Origin: Bordetella parapertussis
Lineage (GTDB): Bacteria > Pseudomonadota > Gammaproteobacteria > Burkholderiales > Burkholderiaceae_B
Direction of reading: 5' to 3'
Assembly (NCBI GenBank): GCA_945862495.1
Contig: CAMAYM010000003.1
Span: forward strand, 1 to 54,477
Length of the DNA stretch: 54,477 nt
The position numbers and the translations under genes are program-made. Below the pieces are notes generated by a model that saw only the letters and a program-made list of their open reading frames with translations, had not been told where the DNA came from and ran no database searches. This document shows positions 33,886 through 43,358 of the stretch, piece by piece; positions within the stretch are counted from its first letter, which is position 1; the number at the start of each line of letters is the position of its first letter.

Positions 33886-33970
33886 TACCTCCTTCGTTTA
33901 TGGAGGTACTATGACAAAAGGCGATCCAACCAAGGATCCATCAGGGAGACCCCATGCTAGTCACATTTAG
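33886..33970 (+). promoter_or_regulatory. Hairpin sequestering an SD, with a 19-codon upstream ORF
   Basis: TACCTCC (33886-33892) can pair with GGAGGTA (33902-33908). The latter contains the Shine-Dalgarno-like GGAGGT directly before ATG 33911, which opens a 19-codon ORF ending with TAG at 33968-33970. That ORF overlaps the DUF1840 start (33954) in another frame. This resembles a translational leader, but it may be an accident of sequence. Confidence 0.35.
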
Positions 33971-34295
33971 CAGCAAAGCCGGCGCAGACATTCTGATGCT
34001 TGCGCCGCACGCCAAACCGCTACTCACCCTTATTGGCAAGGTAGACGATAAAGACCTGCTCACGCGAGGCGTCGTGATGCCTGAACACCTTGAAGAAGCG
34101 ATTTCACGGCTTGAACATGCCGTTGCTGCAGAGCCTAAACAAGCAATGGATGAGGATCAAGACGCAGATCAACCCAAGGATGCGCGCACCATACCCGTCG
34201 GATTGCGCCAGCGTGCCTTCCCACTCCTTGATTTGCTCAAACGCGCAAAGAGCCTGAACGTACCCGTTATGTGGGAAGCCGGCTCAGGTTGGTAA
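33954..34295 (+). CDS. DUF1840 domain protein
   Basis: 113 residues of the DUF1840 family, found mainly in Betaproteobacteria. It begins MLVTFSSKAGADILMLAPHAKPLLTLIGK, has a helical EHLEEAISRLEHAV, an acidic linker (DEDQDADQPKD) and ends GLRQRAFPLLDLLKRAKSLNVPVMWEAGSGW. Cytoplasmic, function unknown. CAGGGAGACC gives a good ribosome site 8-13 bases before the ATG. Single gene, divergent from argS and convergent with the alcohol dehydrogenase gene. Confidence 0.9.
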   Translation: MLVTFSSKAGADILMLAPHAKPLLTLIGKVDDKDLLTRGVVMPEHLEEAISRLEHAVAAEPKQAMDEDQDADQPKDARTIPVGLRQRAFPLLDLLKRAKSLNVPVMWEAGSGW

Positions 34296-34326
34296 AACAA
34301 CCTATTCTGCTTAACTTTTTGGCACG

Positions 34327-35481
34327 CTAATACGCGCGCTCAAATAACGCACGAAAATCTGCAACCGTTGTCTGCCGAGGATTCCATCGGTTGTAGTTCG
34401 CTGCCAAACATTGCTCTGACATTTCGGCAAAGGTATCTTGTGTTGCACCCACATCTCGCAGCCTAGCGGGAATGCCGAGGTCTTCACACATTTTACAAAT
34501 CGCCTCAACGGCAGCCTGCGCCGCATCGAGCACCGGCATCTGTTGTACGGGGCGACCCATCGCGATCGCCACGCGCGCAAATTTTTCCGGACATGCGACG
34601 AGATTAAATTGCGCGACATGCGGCAAGCAAACTGCGTTAGACAAGCCATGAGACAAATGAAAACGTGCGCCCACAAACCGTGCCATGCAGTGGACGTTTC
34701 CTAGGCCCGTCTGGCCAAAGGTAATACCCGCCAGTGCAGAACCGACCAACATATTGAGTCCTGCGTCGAGATTTTCACGATTAGCGACAAACTGTCTGAT
34801 ATTGCCCGCCAATAATTCTATCGCCTGTAAGTTAATCGCATCTGTCATGAGATTCGACTGGCGCGAAACATACGACTCAAATGCATGCACGAATGCATCG
34901 ACGCCAGAGTGCGCGGCAACATGCCCAGGTACGGTACGCAATGCAAGTGGATCCAAAATAGCGAACGCAGCCGGGTTAAGTGCTGCGTGTCGAATCGACA
35001 TCTTAAGATTTTTTTCCGTATCTGAAATCACACACGATCCAGATACCTCGGAACCTGTTCCCGCAGTCGTAGGAATTGCGATCAAGGGTAATGGAGGAAT
35101 AGCAAATTTTTCAATGCCTTCATAGTCGTGTATCCGGCCACCATTTGTCGCCAAAATACCGACCGCTTTGGCCACATCTATCGTGCTGCCGCCACCTATC
35201 GCCAGCAGCACGGTTGCTTTGTGCGCCTGACACACCGCAAACGCTTTTTCTACCGTGTGCGCACTCGGGTCAGGTTCAATCTCTGTGTAAGTCGCGAGCT
35301 CAACACCCTCATCGGCGAGCAGCTTGCTAATTTGAGCGAAAAAATCGCTCGCGAATAGCGCACCATCTAATGCGACGAACACGCGCTTACATTTGAGCTT
35401 GCGAACGATTTCAGATATTTTTTTAAATGACCCCTCGCCCATAAAAATAGTCGTGGGGCATAAAAAACTTGAACTCGCCAT
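34327..35481 (-). CDS. Iron-type (group III) alcohol dehydrogenase
   Basis: 384 residues of the iron-dependent ADH family (AdhE/FucO/EutG relatives). NAD-binding GGGSTIDVAKAV near residue 95 with IPTTAGTGSEV after it, and the metal-binding DAFVHAFESYVS, HCMARFVGARFHLSHGLSNA with its conserved histidines, which identify the family. It interconverts an alcohol and an aldehyde, substrate unknown. It lies 17 bases downstream of gyrB and may be read from the dnaA-dnaN-gyrB transcript, an unusual passenger for that operon. Confidence 0.86.
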   Translation of the reverse strand: MASSSFLCPTTIFMGEGSFKKISEIVRKLKCKRVFVALDGALFASDFFAQISKLLADEGVELATYTEIEPDPSAHTVEKAFAVCQAHKATVLLAIGGGSTIDVAKAVGILATNGGRIHDYEGIEKFAIPPLPLIAIPTTAGTGSEVSGSCVISDTEKNLKMSIRHAALNPAAFAILDPLALRTVPGHVAAHSGVDAFVHAFESYVSRQSNLMTDAINLQAIELLAGNIRQFVANRENLDAGLNMLVGSALAGITFGQTGLGNVHCMARFVGARFHLSHGLSNAVCLPHVAQFNLVACPEKFARVAIAMGRPVQQMPVLDAAQAAVEAICKMCEDLGIPARLRDVGATQDTFAEMSEQCLAANYNRWNPRQTTVADFRALFERAY

Positions 35482-35498
35482 AAACGCCTGCCCTCTAA

Positions 35499-37964
35499 TT
35501 ACACATCTAAATTCGCGGCTTGCAACGCATGCGTCTCAATGAACGCACGGCGGGGCTCAACATTGTCACCCATGAGTGTGGTGAAAATTTCATCCGCGGC
35601 CAATGCATCTTCAATTTGCACACGCAACAGACGACGTACCTTAGGATCCATCGTGGTTTCCCATAGTTGCGATGGATTCATCTCTCCCAGGCCCTTGTAA
35701 CGCTGCTTGCTGACATTACGATCCGCTTCGCTACGCAACCATTGCATCGCTTCACGGAAGTCTGCCACCATCGACTCTTTGCGCTTATCGCCTTCACCGC
35801 GCGCAACCACGGCACCCTTACCAACCAGCCCTTGAAAGGTCGCTGCCGCACGCGCCAAAATGCCGTAATCGGCTCCGTTCACAAAATCCGGATCCAATAC
35901 AGTGACACGCACGTTGCCATGATGTTTGCGACGGACAATCAAACGGAATCTTTCGGAACCCTGGTGATATTCGGAAACAACATCAATTTGATTGGGCAAT
36001 AGCGGATCTTCGAGCGCCGCTTGCAAGCGCGTTGCGGAGGCAGCTGCATTTTCTGCAGAGTCAAGCTCTACAGTCGCGCCACCGACAATCGCCGACAACG
36101 TTGACTCATCCATGAATCGGCTAAGTCTCGCGATTACACCATCCGCCATCACATATTGTTTCGCTAATTCAGCCAGCGCATCTCCCGAAATGGCGGCAGC
36201 GCCTGCCTGAGGCACTAACGACGCTTCTTTCAGAGACACTTGCAGCATATAGCTTGACTCTTCTACCTCGTCTTTGAGATAGCGTTCATCTTTGCCAGAC
36301 TTCACCTTATAGAGTGGTGGCTGGGCGATATAAATGTAACCCCGTTCGACAAGCTCTGGCATCTGACGATACAAAAGCGTCAATAACAGCGTACGAATAT
36401 GCGCACCGTCCACGTCCGCGTCGGTCATGATAATGATGCGGTGATAACGCAACTTGTCCACATTAAAGTCTGGACCGATACTTGTGCCCAGAGCCGTAAT
36501 CAATGTCGTAATTTGCTCACTGGCAATCAGCTTGTCAAAACGCGCTTTCTCAACGTTTAAAACCTTGCCGCGTAAGGGCAAAATTGCCTGAAACTTTCTA
36601 TCACGGCCTTGCTTTGCAGAGCCTCCCGCAGAGTCTCCCTCAACGATATACAACTCACAAAGCGCCGGATCTTTTTCCTGACAATCTGCGAGCTTACCTG
36701 GCAAGCCTGCTCCCTCGAGCACGCTTTTACGACGTGTCATCTCGCGTGCTTTACGGGCAGCTTCACGCGCACGAGCAGCTTCGACAACTTTTGCGCACAA
36801 GGCTTTTGCGTCAATCGGATTTTCAAGCAACCAAGACTCTAGCGTTCGGGCGACAGCCTCTTCGACGGCAGGCCGGACTTCACTCGAAACCAGTTTGTCT
36901 TTCGTTTGACTGCTGAACTTAGGCTCAGGAACCTTGACAGATAACACGCATGTCAAACCCTCGCGCATATCGTCGCCCGTGGTTTCAACCTTGGCGCGCT
37001 TTGCGAGCTCATTGTCCGCGATATATTTGTTGAGAATGCGCGTCATTGCAGCGCGTAAACCTGTCAAGTGTGTGCCACCGTCACGCTGAGGAATGTTGTT
37101 GGTAAAACAGAGCACCTGTTCGTTGTAGCCATCGTTCCATTGCATGGCAACATCGACACCCACGAGCGTGCCGCCCGCATTAGACTCGGTACTGACAGAG
37201 AACACATTAGGATGCAAAACCGTCTTTGTTCGGTTGATGTATTCGACAAAGCCTTTGACACCACCCGAAAATGCGAAATTCTCTTCCTTACCCAGGCGTT
37301 GATCAACAAGTCTGATCTTGACGCCATTATTTAAAAATGAAAGCTCACGTAGACGTTTAGACAGAATCTCGTAGTGATACTCAACGTTATTAAAAATTGT
37401 TGTATCTGCCAGAAAATGAACTTCCGTTCCGCGCTTTTCTGTTTTGCCCGTGACGGTCAAAGGCTGTACACGCTCACCCTGGCGAAACTCCATCTCATGG
37501 ACCTGGCCATTGCGTCGAATCGTCAAACGCAACCAAGAGGACAACGCGTTTACACAAGAGACACCGACCCCGTGAAGACCGCCTGAAACTTTGTATGAGT
37601 TTTGGTCAAACTTTCCACCGGCATGTAACTCTGTCAGTACGATTTCTGCTGCGCTACGACCAAACTCGTCATCTTTATGAATGTCCGTCGGAATACCACG
37701 ACCGTTATCTGTCACAGAGATCGAATTATCACCATGAATCGTGACGACGATGTCATCACAATGTCCAGCTAACGCCTCATCGATCGCGTTATCGACGACC
37801 TCGAACACCATATGATGCAGGCCTGTTCCATCGGAAGTATCACCGATATACATGCCTGGACGCTTGCGCACCGCCTCAAGGCCCTTAAGCATCTTGATCG
37901 AGTCCGCGCCATAGGCATCGCGGTCTTCGGGGATTTGATCCGCTACTTGGTTGTTATCTGACAT
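35499..37964 (-). CDS. gyrB: DNA gyrase subunit B
   Basis: 821 residues, ATPase subunit of gyrase, which introduces negative supercoils. ATP-binding GHKL domain: KRPGMYIGDTSDGTGLHHMVFEVVDNAIDEALAG, with DNGRGIP and GGLHGVGVSCVNALS. The Toprim domain has YIVEGDSAGGSAKQGRDRKFQAILPLRGKVLNVEKAR and MTDADVDGAHIRTLLLT. The C terminus ends in the QRYKGLGEMNPSQLWETTMDP motif. Third gene of dnaA-dnaN-gyrB; it starts 2 bases after the dnaN stop. Confidence 0.97.
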   Translation of the reverse strand: MSDNNQVADQIPEDRDAYGADSIKMLKGLEAVRKRPGMYIGDTSDGTGLHHMVFEVVDNAIDEALAGHCDDIVVTIHGDNSISVTDNGRGIPTDIHKDDEFGRSAAEIVLTELHAGGKFDQNSYKVSGGLHGVGVSCVNALSSWLRLTIRRNGQVHEMEFRQGERVQPLTVTGKTEKRGTEVHFLADTTIFNNVEYHYEILSKRLRELSFLNNGVKIRLVDQRLGKEENFAFSGGVKGFVEYINRTKTVLHPNVFSVSTESNAGGTLVGVDVAMQWNDGYNEQVLCFTNNIPQRDGGTHLTGLRAAMTRILNKYIADNELAKRAKVETTGDDMREGLTCVLSVKVPEPKFSSQTKDKLVSSEVRPAVEEAVARTLESWLLENPIDAKALCAKVVEAARAREAARKAREMTRRKSVLEGAGLPGKLADCQEKDPALCELYIVEGDSAGGSAKQGRDRKFQAILPLRGKVLNVEKARFDKLIASEQITTLITALGTSIGPDFNVDKLRYHRIIIMTDADVDGAHIRTLLLTLLYRQMPELVERGYIYIAQPPLYKVKSGKDERYLKDEVEESSYMLQVSLKEASLVPQAGAAAISGDALAELAKQYVMADGVIARLSRFMDESTLSAIVGGATVELDSAENAAASATRLQAALEDPLLPNQIDVVSEYHQGSERFRLIVRRKHHGNVRVTVLDPDFVNGADYGILARAAATFQGLVGKGAVVARGEGDKRKESMVADFREAMQWLRSEADRNVSKQRYKGLGEMNPSQLWETTMDPKVRRLLRVQIEDALAADEIFTTLMGDNVEPRRAFIETHALQAANLDV

Positions 37965-37966
37965 AT

Positions 37967-39076
37967 TTAAATCCGCATTGGCATGACGACGTATTTAAAC
38001 GATTCGTCATCGAGCAAAGTAATAAGGGCTGAGGCGTTCGCATCGGGCATGATTGACCAGCGAATCGTTTCTGCTTTGACGTTAGCCAGAAAATCCAGCA
38101 AATAGCTCACGTTAAAACCAACATCCAGAGCTTCGTGACCATAATCAATATCAATTTCTTCTTGCGCCTCTTCTTGCTCGGCGTTTGTCGAAGAAATCTT
38201 CAATAAGTGCTGACCTAATTGCAATCTGACACTGCGGAACTTGTCTGTTGTCAAAATTGCTGCACGCTGAAGACTCCCCTGCAACACTTCACGAGACACA
38301 TCGAAGTGCCTTGTGTAGTTTGTCGGGATCACGCGATTAAAGTCAGGAAATTTACCTTCGACCAGTTTTGAAACCAGTTCCACATGTCCAAAGGAAAAAC
38401 GGATTTGACCTGCCGCGACATCAATTGTGACGGGCTCTTCGCTATCATCTAGCAAGCGCTGCATTTCAAGAACTGTTTTGCGCGGAACAATTACTTCGTG
38501 CTTGACTGAAACACCTTCTACAGGCGTTGAGCTATGCGCTAGGCGATGCCCATCGGTCGCTACGGCTCGCAACAGCCCAGGCTCAAACACCATCAACATG
38601 CCATTCAAGTAATACCGAATGTCCTGTTGTGCCATTGCAAAATGCACCATGTTGAACAAATGTTTGAGCGTTTTGCGCGTCATGGTGATTGACACATCCC
38701 AGCGATCCGGTTGTGTCATTGTAGGAAACTCAGTCGCCGCAAGCGTCTGCAAAGAAAACCGACTCTTCCCGGATTGGATCGCCAGCTTGCCACTTGCGGT
38801 GGAGAGCTTGACATCACCCGTATCAGGCAACGCACGCAAAATATCTAAAAATTTGCGCGCAGCGACGGTCAGTGACTCTGTCTCGGAACCAACACCAAAA
38901 TCTGCATGTGTCGTAATTTGAACTTCGAGATCTGTCGCAATAAATGAAACCCTATTGGCCTCTTTACGCAACAATATATTTGCCAAGATTGGCAAGGTAT
39001 GTCTGCGCTCAACAATTCCGGCTACAGTTGACAATGGCTTTAAAAGCGCGTCACGTGGGGTTTGTACAAGTTGCAT
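37967..39076 (-). CDS. dnaN: DNA polymerase III beta sliding clamp
   Basis: 369 residues with the three-domain clamp fold, the processivity factor that holds polymerase III on DNA. Typical signatures: MQLVQTPRDALLKPLSTVAGIVERRHTLPILANIL at the N terminus, YYLNGMLMVFE and VATDGHRLAHSSTPV in the middle, and PMRI at the C terminus (the peptide-binding pocket end). It lies 3 bases after dnaA and 2 before gyrB, so a tight operon. Confidence 0.97.
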   Translation of the reverse strand: MQLVQTPRDALLKPLSTVAGIVERRHTLPILANILLRKEANRVSFIATDLEVQITTHADFGVGSETESLTVAARKFLDILRALPDTGDVKLSTASGKLAIQSGKSRFSLQTLAATEFPTMTQPDRWDVSITMTRKTLKHLFNMVHFAMAQQDIRYYLNGMLMVFEPGLLRAVATDGHRLAHSSTPVEGVSVKHEVIVPRKTVLEMQRLLDDSEEPVTIDVAAGQIRFSFGHVELVSKLVEGKFPDFNRVIPTNYTRHFDVSREVLQGSLQRAAILTTDKFRSVRLQLGQHLLKISSTNAEQEEAQEEIDIDYGHEALDVGFNVSYLLDFLANVKAETIRWSIMPDANASALITLLDDESFKYVVMPMRI

Positions 39077-39079
39077 GAA

Positions 39080-40591
39080 TTATCCCTTTAAAGTTTGTTC
39101 GAGCACATGCAGCGTATGGTTAAGGTCTGCTTGTTTCGCACGCAAGTCGGTAATTTTTCTGACCGCGTGTAAAACAGTTGTGTGATCTCGTCCGCCAAAC
39201 ATATCTCCTATGTCTGGCAAACTTTTTTGCGTCAGTTCTTTTGCAAGGTACATCGCAACCTGACGCGGCATTGCAATGTTGGCGGGTCGACGTTTTGAAT
39301 ACATGTCGGCCACCTTAATTTTGTAAAAATCGGCTACTGTTTTTTGAATATTTTCAACGGTCACTTGGCCGCTTGATACGGATAACAAATCTTTTAGTGC
39401 ATCTTTACAAATATCGACATTTGCAACATCACGACCATGAAAGCGGGCATACGCCACCACTTTTTTCAATGCGCCCTCGAGCTCCCTTACATTGCTACGG
39501 AGATGCTTTGCAATAAAAAATGCAACCTCTTCTGGCATCGTTAAACCTTCTTGCTCTGCCTTTCGAAGCAAAATCGCCACGCGCATTTCAAGTTCTGGCG
39601 GCTCAATTGCAACCGTCAAACCAGAATCAAAGCGTGAGATCAACCGACTATCGATTCCTGCTAATTCTTTTGGATACGTGTCACTTGTAATGATGATTTG
39701 CTTGCGCTGCGCCACCATCGCTTCAAAGGCATAAAAGAACTCTTCTTGCGTACGGCTCTTTCCAGAAAAAAACTGAATGTCATCGATTAACAATAAATCA
39801 AGAGAGTGGTAATAGCGCTTAAAGTCGTCAAACGCTTTCCGTTGATATGCTTTCACCACATCAGAAACATACTGGTCTGCATGCACGTAGCGCACCCGAA
39901 CACCACGACCTGCCGCAACCATTGCATTGCCGATTGCATGGATGAGGTGTGTTTTACCCAGTCCAACTCCGCCGTACAAAAACAGTGGGTTATATGAAGT
40001 CCCTGGATTTTCTGCGACCTGCAGGGCTGCGGCACGTGCGAGTTGATTCGCTTTACCTGTTACAAAGTTATCAAATGTGAGATCGACATTTAGCCTTGAC
40101 TTGTCATCGACCGGCGTAACGGAGGCCATCAGACGAGCGGCTTCTGTTGTGGCTTGATGTTGCCTCATCTCCGCCTTTGCTGAGGCAACCTGAGATACGC
40201 CTGTTGTCGACGTATCGACATACATATTTCCAATCTCGCTTAAAGAGGCCGTGCTCGATACGTCGTTTTTATTTTGACTGTCATTTAACTCAGTGTGCTG
40301 AGCGTGCACGCCAGACATACTCGATGGCTTTGATCGTTCTGTCGTCGACACAGGCAACTCAAACAATACCTGCACAGGCTGCTCAAACCATGTTGTTGCA
40401 AAAGCCTCTATTTGTTGAGCAAAGTTTTTTCTAACCCAATCCAATTTAAATCGGTTTGGTGCAGACACACGCAGTTGCGCCTTTGTTTCATCAAAGGCGA
40501 GGGGTATCAGCGGACGTATCCATGCGCTGATTTGCTGTGGGGGAAAGTCCTGCTCTAAATGCGTGATGCAGGATTGCCAAAACTCGTTCAT
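39080..40591 (-). CDS. dnaA: Chromosomal replication initiator DnaA
   Basis: AAA+ initiator that binds DnaA boxes and opens the origin. 503 residues from ATG 40591 (MNEFWQSCITHLEQDFPPQQ); the GTG at 40600 would add three residues. Domain I is residues 1-85 or so, followed by a non-conserved linker to about 155. Domain III: YNPLFLYGGVGLGKTHLIHAIGN (Walker A), LLLIDDIQFFSGK (Walker B), and EGALKKVVAYA. Domain IV has the DnaA signature GGRDHTTVLHAVRKI. A perfect DnaA box lies 46 bases upstream of its start, suggesting autoregulation. Confidence 0.97.
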   Translation of the reverse strand: MNEFWQSCITHLEQDFPPQQISAWIRPLIPLAFDETKAQLRVSAPNRFKLDWVRKNFAQQIEAFATTWFEQPVQVLFELPVSTTERSKPSSMSGVHAQHTELNDSQNKNDVSSTASLSEIGNMYVDTSTTGVSQVASAKAEMRQHQATTEAARLMASVTPVDDKSRLNVDLTFDNFVTGKANQLARAAALQVAENPGTSYNPLFLYGGVGLGKTHLIHAIGNAMVAAGRGVRVRYVHADQYVSDVVKAYQRKAFDDFKRYYHSLDLLLIDDIQFFSGKSRTQEEFFYAFEAMVAQRKQIIITSDTYPKELAGIDSRLISRFDSGLTVAIEPPELEMRVAILLRKAEQEGLTMPEEVAFFIAKHLRSNVRELEGALKKVVAYARFHGRDVANVDICKDALKDLLSVSSGQVTVENIQKTVADFYKIKVADMYSKRRPANIAMPRQVAMYLAKELTQKSLPDIGDMFGGRDHTTVLHAVRKITDLRAKQADLNHTLHVLEQTLKG

Positions 40592-40636
40592 GTGACTCAC
40601 TGATCAAACCTTGATTCTACCCTGTGTCGGCCTAGG

Positions 40637-40675
40637 TTATCCACAGGCTTGCAGCGTATTTCTACGTGTGGACAG
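40637..40675. promoter_or_regulatory. DnaA boxes in the dnaA/rpmH gap
   Basis: A perfect TTATCCACA (40637-40645) and TGTGGACAG (40667-40675, two changes from consensus on the opposite strand) in the 177-base divergent gap. A -10-like TAGAAT for dnaA lies near the first box, which would place the box over its -35, suited to dnaA autorepression. The gap is less AT-rich and has fewer boxes than the gap at 44712, so I do not call it the origin. Confidence 0.7.
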
Positions 40676-40685
40676 TTGTAAACAT

Positions 40686-40714
40686 TTGACTTATCACGTT
40701 TTTTTTGATGAAAT
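40686..40714 (+). promoter_or_regulatory. rpmH: Possible rpmH promoter
   Basis: TTGACT (40686-40691), 17-base spacer including a run of eight T, then TGAAAT (40709-40714). This is a sigma-70-like match of 5/6 and 4/6, 54 bases upstream of the rpmH start and clear of the DnaA boxes. Confidence 0.45.
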
Positions 40715-40768
40715 GGAGGGCTTTCCTAGATTTTCTTAAACTTTTCGCTCTTTGTTGGGCCCTTAATC

Positions 40769-40903
40769 ATGAAACGTACCTACCAACCCTCCGTCACCCG
40801 CCGTAAGCGCACACATGGTTTTCGTGTTCGGATGAAAACGCGTGGTGGCCGTGCCGTCATCAACGCTCGCCGCGCCAAAGGCCGCAAGCGTCTAGCCGTC
40901 TAA
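40769..40903 (+). CDS. rpmH: Ribosomal protein bL34
   Basis: 44 residues: MKRTYQPSVTRRKRTHGF at the start, GRAVINARRAKGRKRLAV at the end, extremely basic and of the standard length for this large-subunit protein. First gene of the rpmH-rnpA-yidD-yidC-mnmE run, head-to-head with dnaA. It is too short for most ORF cut-offs, but the family match is exact in its landmarks. Confidence 0.97.
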   Translation: MKRTYQPSVTRRKRTHGFRVRMKTRGGRAVINARRAKGRKRLAV

Positions 40904-40957
40904 TACGGCTGGTGACGAGAAGTCGGTTTACTTCTTTTCTCGTCCCTTCGCTTTGTT

Positions 40958-41341
40958 ATGTCTCGCGCCACGTTTCCCGCGGCGGCGCGCTTGCACCGCC
41001 CCTCCGAGTTTGCTGCGGCCCTAGCTGGCCGCCGTATTGCCCGTGGGGCTTTTTTTGTAGTAACCGCTCACTCACGCCAGGCCGTTGACTCAGAGACCTC
41101 CATGGCCCATTGTGCCAGACTCGGGCTCATCATGGCTAAGCGCTTTGCACACCATGCAAGCACTAGAAATGCGTTAAAACGCGTAGTACGAGAAGCCTTT
41201 CGTAACATCCGTCTTGATTTACCTGCTCAAGACTTTGTTGTGCGCTTAAACAAACGCATTACTTCCGTGTCTTTAACAGAGCTTAAAAAAATGGCTCGCG
41301 CAGAAGCAGACGCGCATTTTTCACGGGCGTTAAAATCATGA
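40958..41341 (+). CDS. rnpA: Ribonuclease P protein component
   Basis: 127 residues, basic protein subunit of RNase P, which trims tRNA 5' ends. It contains RLHRPSEFAAAL at the start, ARLGLIMAKRFAHHASTRNALKRVVREAFRNIR with the RNR-type motif adapted as ARN-KRVVREAFR, and a C-terminal LKKMARAEADAHFSRAL helix. No strong Shine-Dalgarno sequence precedes ATG 40958. The stop overlaps the yidD start (ATGA, 4 bases). Confidence 0.94.
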   Translation: MSRATFPAAARLHRPSEFAAALAGRRIARGAFFVVTAHSRQAVDSETSMAHCARLGLIMAKRFAHHASTRNALKRVVREAFRNIRLDLPAQDFVVRLNKRITSVSLTELKKMARAEADAHFSRALKS

Positions 41342-41574
41342 ATTGGCTAAAAGCATTTTTAATTACGCCTATTCGTGTTTATCAATATTTACTTAGTCCT
41401 TGGTTGGGTCATGGATGCCGCTTTACGCCCACCTGCTCTAATTACGCCATTGAGGCCATCCAGGTACGGGGGCCATTTACTGGCCTGTTGTTGGCAATTC
41501 GTCGCATTTCAAGATGCCATCCTTGGTGCCAAGGCGGTCATGACCCAGTTCCTCAACGCAATCACCCTGATTAA
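41338..41574 (+). CDS. yidD: Membrane protein insertion efficiency factor YidD
   Basis: 78 residues, cytoplasmic membrane-associated protein that assists insertion by the Sec/YidC system. The family core is intact: LITPIRVYQYLLSPWLGHGCRFTPTCSNYAIEAI with its cysteines, then RISRCHPWCQGGHDPVP. An amphipathic N-terminal helix is visible. It overlaps rnpA by 4 bases, and the yidC start is 48 bases downstream. Confidence 0.95.
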   Translation: MNWLKAFLITPIRVYQYLLSPWLGHGCRFTPTCSNYAIEAIQVRGPFTGLLLAIRRISRCHPWCQGGHDPVPQRNHPD

Positions 41575-41622
41575 CGCTAAACTGCGATCCTTCGCAGGTG
41601 AGCTTTTTTTATTTAGGCAACA

Positions 41623-43338
41623 ATGGATATCCGACGCACCATCCTATTGATGATTTTCTCGTTTTCCTTGCTCATGCTTTGGAACAACTGGCAAATCCAC
41701 CAAGGCAACCCCTCATTATTGGGCGGACAAACACAACCTGCTGAATCAACAGCTAAGCCTCCGGTTGACAATGCAACCACATCCGCTCCGGCAGGTGTTC
41801 CAAGCGCGCCCACACCATCTGTTGGTGCCACAGGCACAACCTCTGCCAATGTTCCAGGTGTTGCACCTCAGACCGTCAATCAACCTCAACTCGTTAACTT
41901 CACAACGGACGTTTTATCGCTGAGCTTTGATCTTCAAGGTGCTCAACTCGTTCGCGCCGAACTACTCACTTTCCCAAGTCGCGAAGAAAAGGACCAGCCT
42001 TTTGTTTTATTAAACAATCGAGGTGGTCATACCTATGTGGTTCAGTCAGGCCTGACGGGTGCGCCTGCTGGGAGTCTTTACCCGACCCACCTTGCACAAT
42101 ACACATTAGTTACGGCAGACAAAGCATTAAATGGCGATCAGTTAGTGATCAAGTTTGTTTCGGAGTCGAGTGGTGTCAAACTAACCAAGACTTTTACACT
42201 CAAAAAATCAAGCTATGAAATCTTGGTCGACCACCAGATTGAAAACTTAACGAGCCAACCAATTAGTCCTTCCGTCTACTTACAGATTACACGTGACGGC
42301 AAAGACGCTGCGAGTGAAAACTCAACCCCTAGTTTTATGTCTGGACCTGTGAGCTTTACGGGGCCTGCCATTTATTCTGAACAAGACAACTTCCAAAAAG
42401 TTTCGTTTTCAGATATTGAGAAGCGTAAAGCTTCGTATATCAAAGAAACAGATAACGGTTGGTTTGCCATGGTGCAACACTATTTCGTTACCGCTTGGGT
42501 GCCTCCTCAAGGAAAGAGCCGCAGCTATGAAATGACAGAATTACAAAAGAACCTCTTTGCCATTCGTAGTATTGAACCCGTTGGTGCGATCGCCCCTAAT
42601 AGTCAACTTAATATTCCTGCCAAACTTTGGATTGGTCCACAAGATCAAGAGGATCTCGAAAAAGTTGCCCCTGGTCTGGATTTGGTTGTTGATTATGGTC
42701 TCTTAACCATTATTGCAAAGCCACTGTTTGCCTTAATGACTTGGCTATACACCATTCTAGGTAACTGGGGCTGGACGATTGTTGTCCTTACTATCCTCAT
42801 CAAGGCGGCGTTTTATCCTTTGTCCGCCGCAAGCTATCGCTCTATGGCCAAGATGAAATTAGTCGCGCCTAGACTTCAAGCATTGAAAGAGAAGTTTGGT
42901 GATGACCGTCAAAAGCTTAATACAGCAATGATGGAAATGTACCGGACAGAGAAAATCAACCCCTTAGGCGGCTGCTTACCCATTTTGGTTCAAATCCCTG
43001 TCTTTATTTCTCTTTATTACGTGCTTGGCTCAAGTGTCGAATTACGTGGCGCACCCTGGATTTGGTGGATCAAAGACTTAGCGGTTCAAGATCCATACTT
43101 CATTCTTCCCGTAGTGATGATGGGAACAATGTTTGTTCAAATGAAGTTAAATCCAACACCGCCAGATCCGATGCAAGCTAAGGTCATGATGTTTATGCCT
43201 CTGATATTTGGCGCCATGATGTTCTTTTTCCCATCTGGTCTCGTGTTGTATTGGTGCGTAAACAACATCCTTTCAATTGCTCAGCAATGGTATGTCATGC
43301 GTCAAATCGCAACAGCTGCGGCGATCTCTCACCGTTAA
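41623..43338 (+). CDS. yidC: Membrane protein insertase YidC
   Basis: 571 residues, inner-membrane insertase that works alone or with SecYEG. N-terminal transmembrane helix at about 6-22, a serine/threonine/proline-rich linker and the large periplasmic P1 domain to about residue 350, then the conserved C-terminal helices, including NWGWTIVVLTILIKAAFYPLSAASYRSMAKMK (with the functional arginine), the GGCLPILVQIPVFISLYYVL helix and WCVNNILSIAQQWYVM. Gram-negative type by its length and periplasmic domain. Confidence 0.97.
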   Translation: MDIRRTILLMIFSFSLLMLWNNWQIHQGNPSLLGGQTQPAESTAKPPVDNATTSAPAGVPSAPTPSVGATGTTSANVPGVAPQTVNQPQLVNFTTDVLSLSFDLQGAQLVRAELLTFPSREEKDQPFVLLNNRGGHTYVVQSGLTGAPAGSLYPTHLAQYTLVTADKALNGDQLVIKFVSESSGVKLTKTFTLKKSSYEILVDHQIENLTSQPISPSVYLQITRDGKDAASENSTPSFMSGPVSFTGPAIYSEQDNFQKVSFSDIEKRKASYIKETDNGWFAMVQHYFVTAWVPPQGKSRSYEMTELQKNLFAIRSIEPVGAIAPNSQLNIPAKLWIGPQDQEDLEKVAPGLDLVVDYGLLTIIAKPLFALMTWLYTILGNWGWTIVVLTILIKAAFYPLSAASYRSMAKMKLVAPRLQALKEKFGDDRQKLNTAMMEMYRTEKINPLGGCLPILVQIPVFISLYYVLGSSVELRGAPWIWWIKDLAVQDPYFILPVVMMGTMFVQMKLNPTPPDPMQAKVMMFMPLIFGAMMFFFPSGLVLYWCVNNILSIAQQWYVMRQIATAAAISHR

Positions 43339-43358
43339 ATTGTTTGTTCGGATAGCTC

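Noticed and set aside
40592..40768. dnaA-rpmH gap as the origin
   Set aside because: It has one perfect and one weak DnaA box, little AT-rich sequence for unwinding, and is better explained as divergent promoters with DnaA autoregulation. Not excluded.
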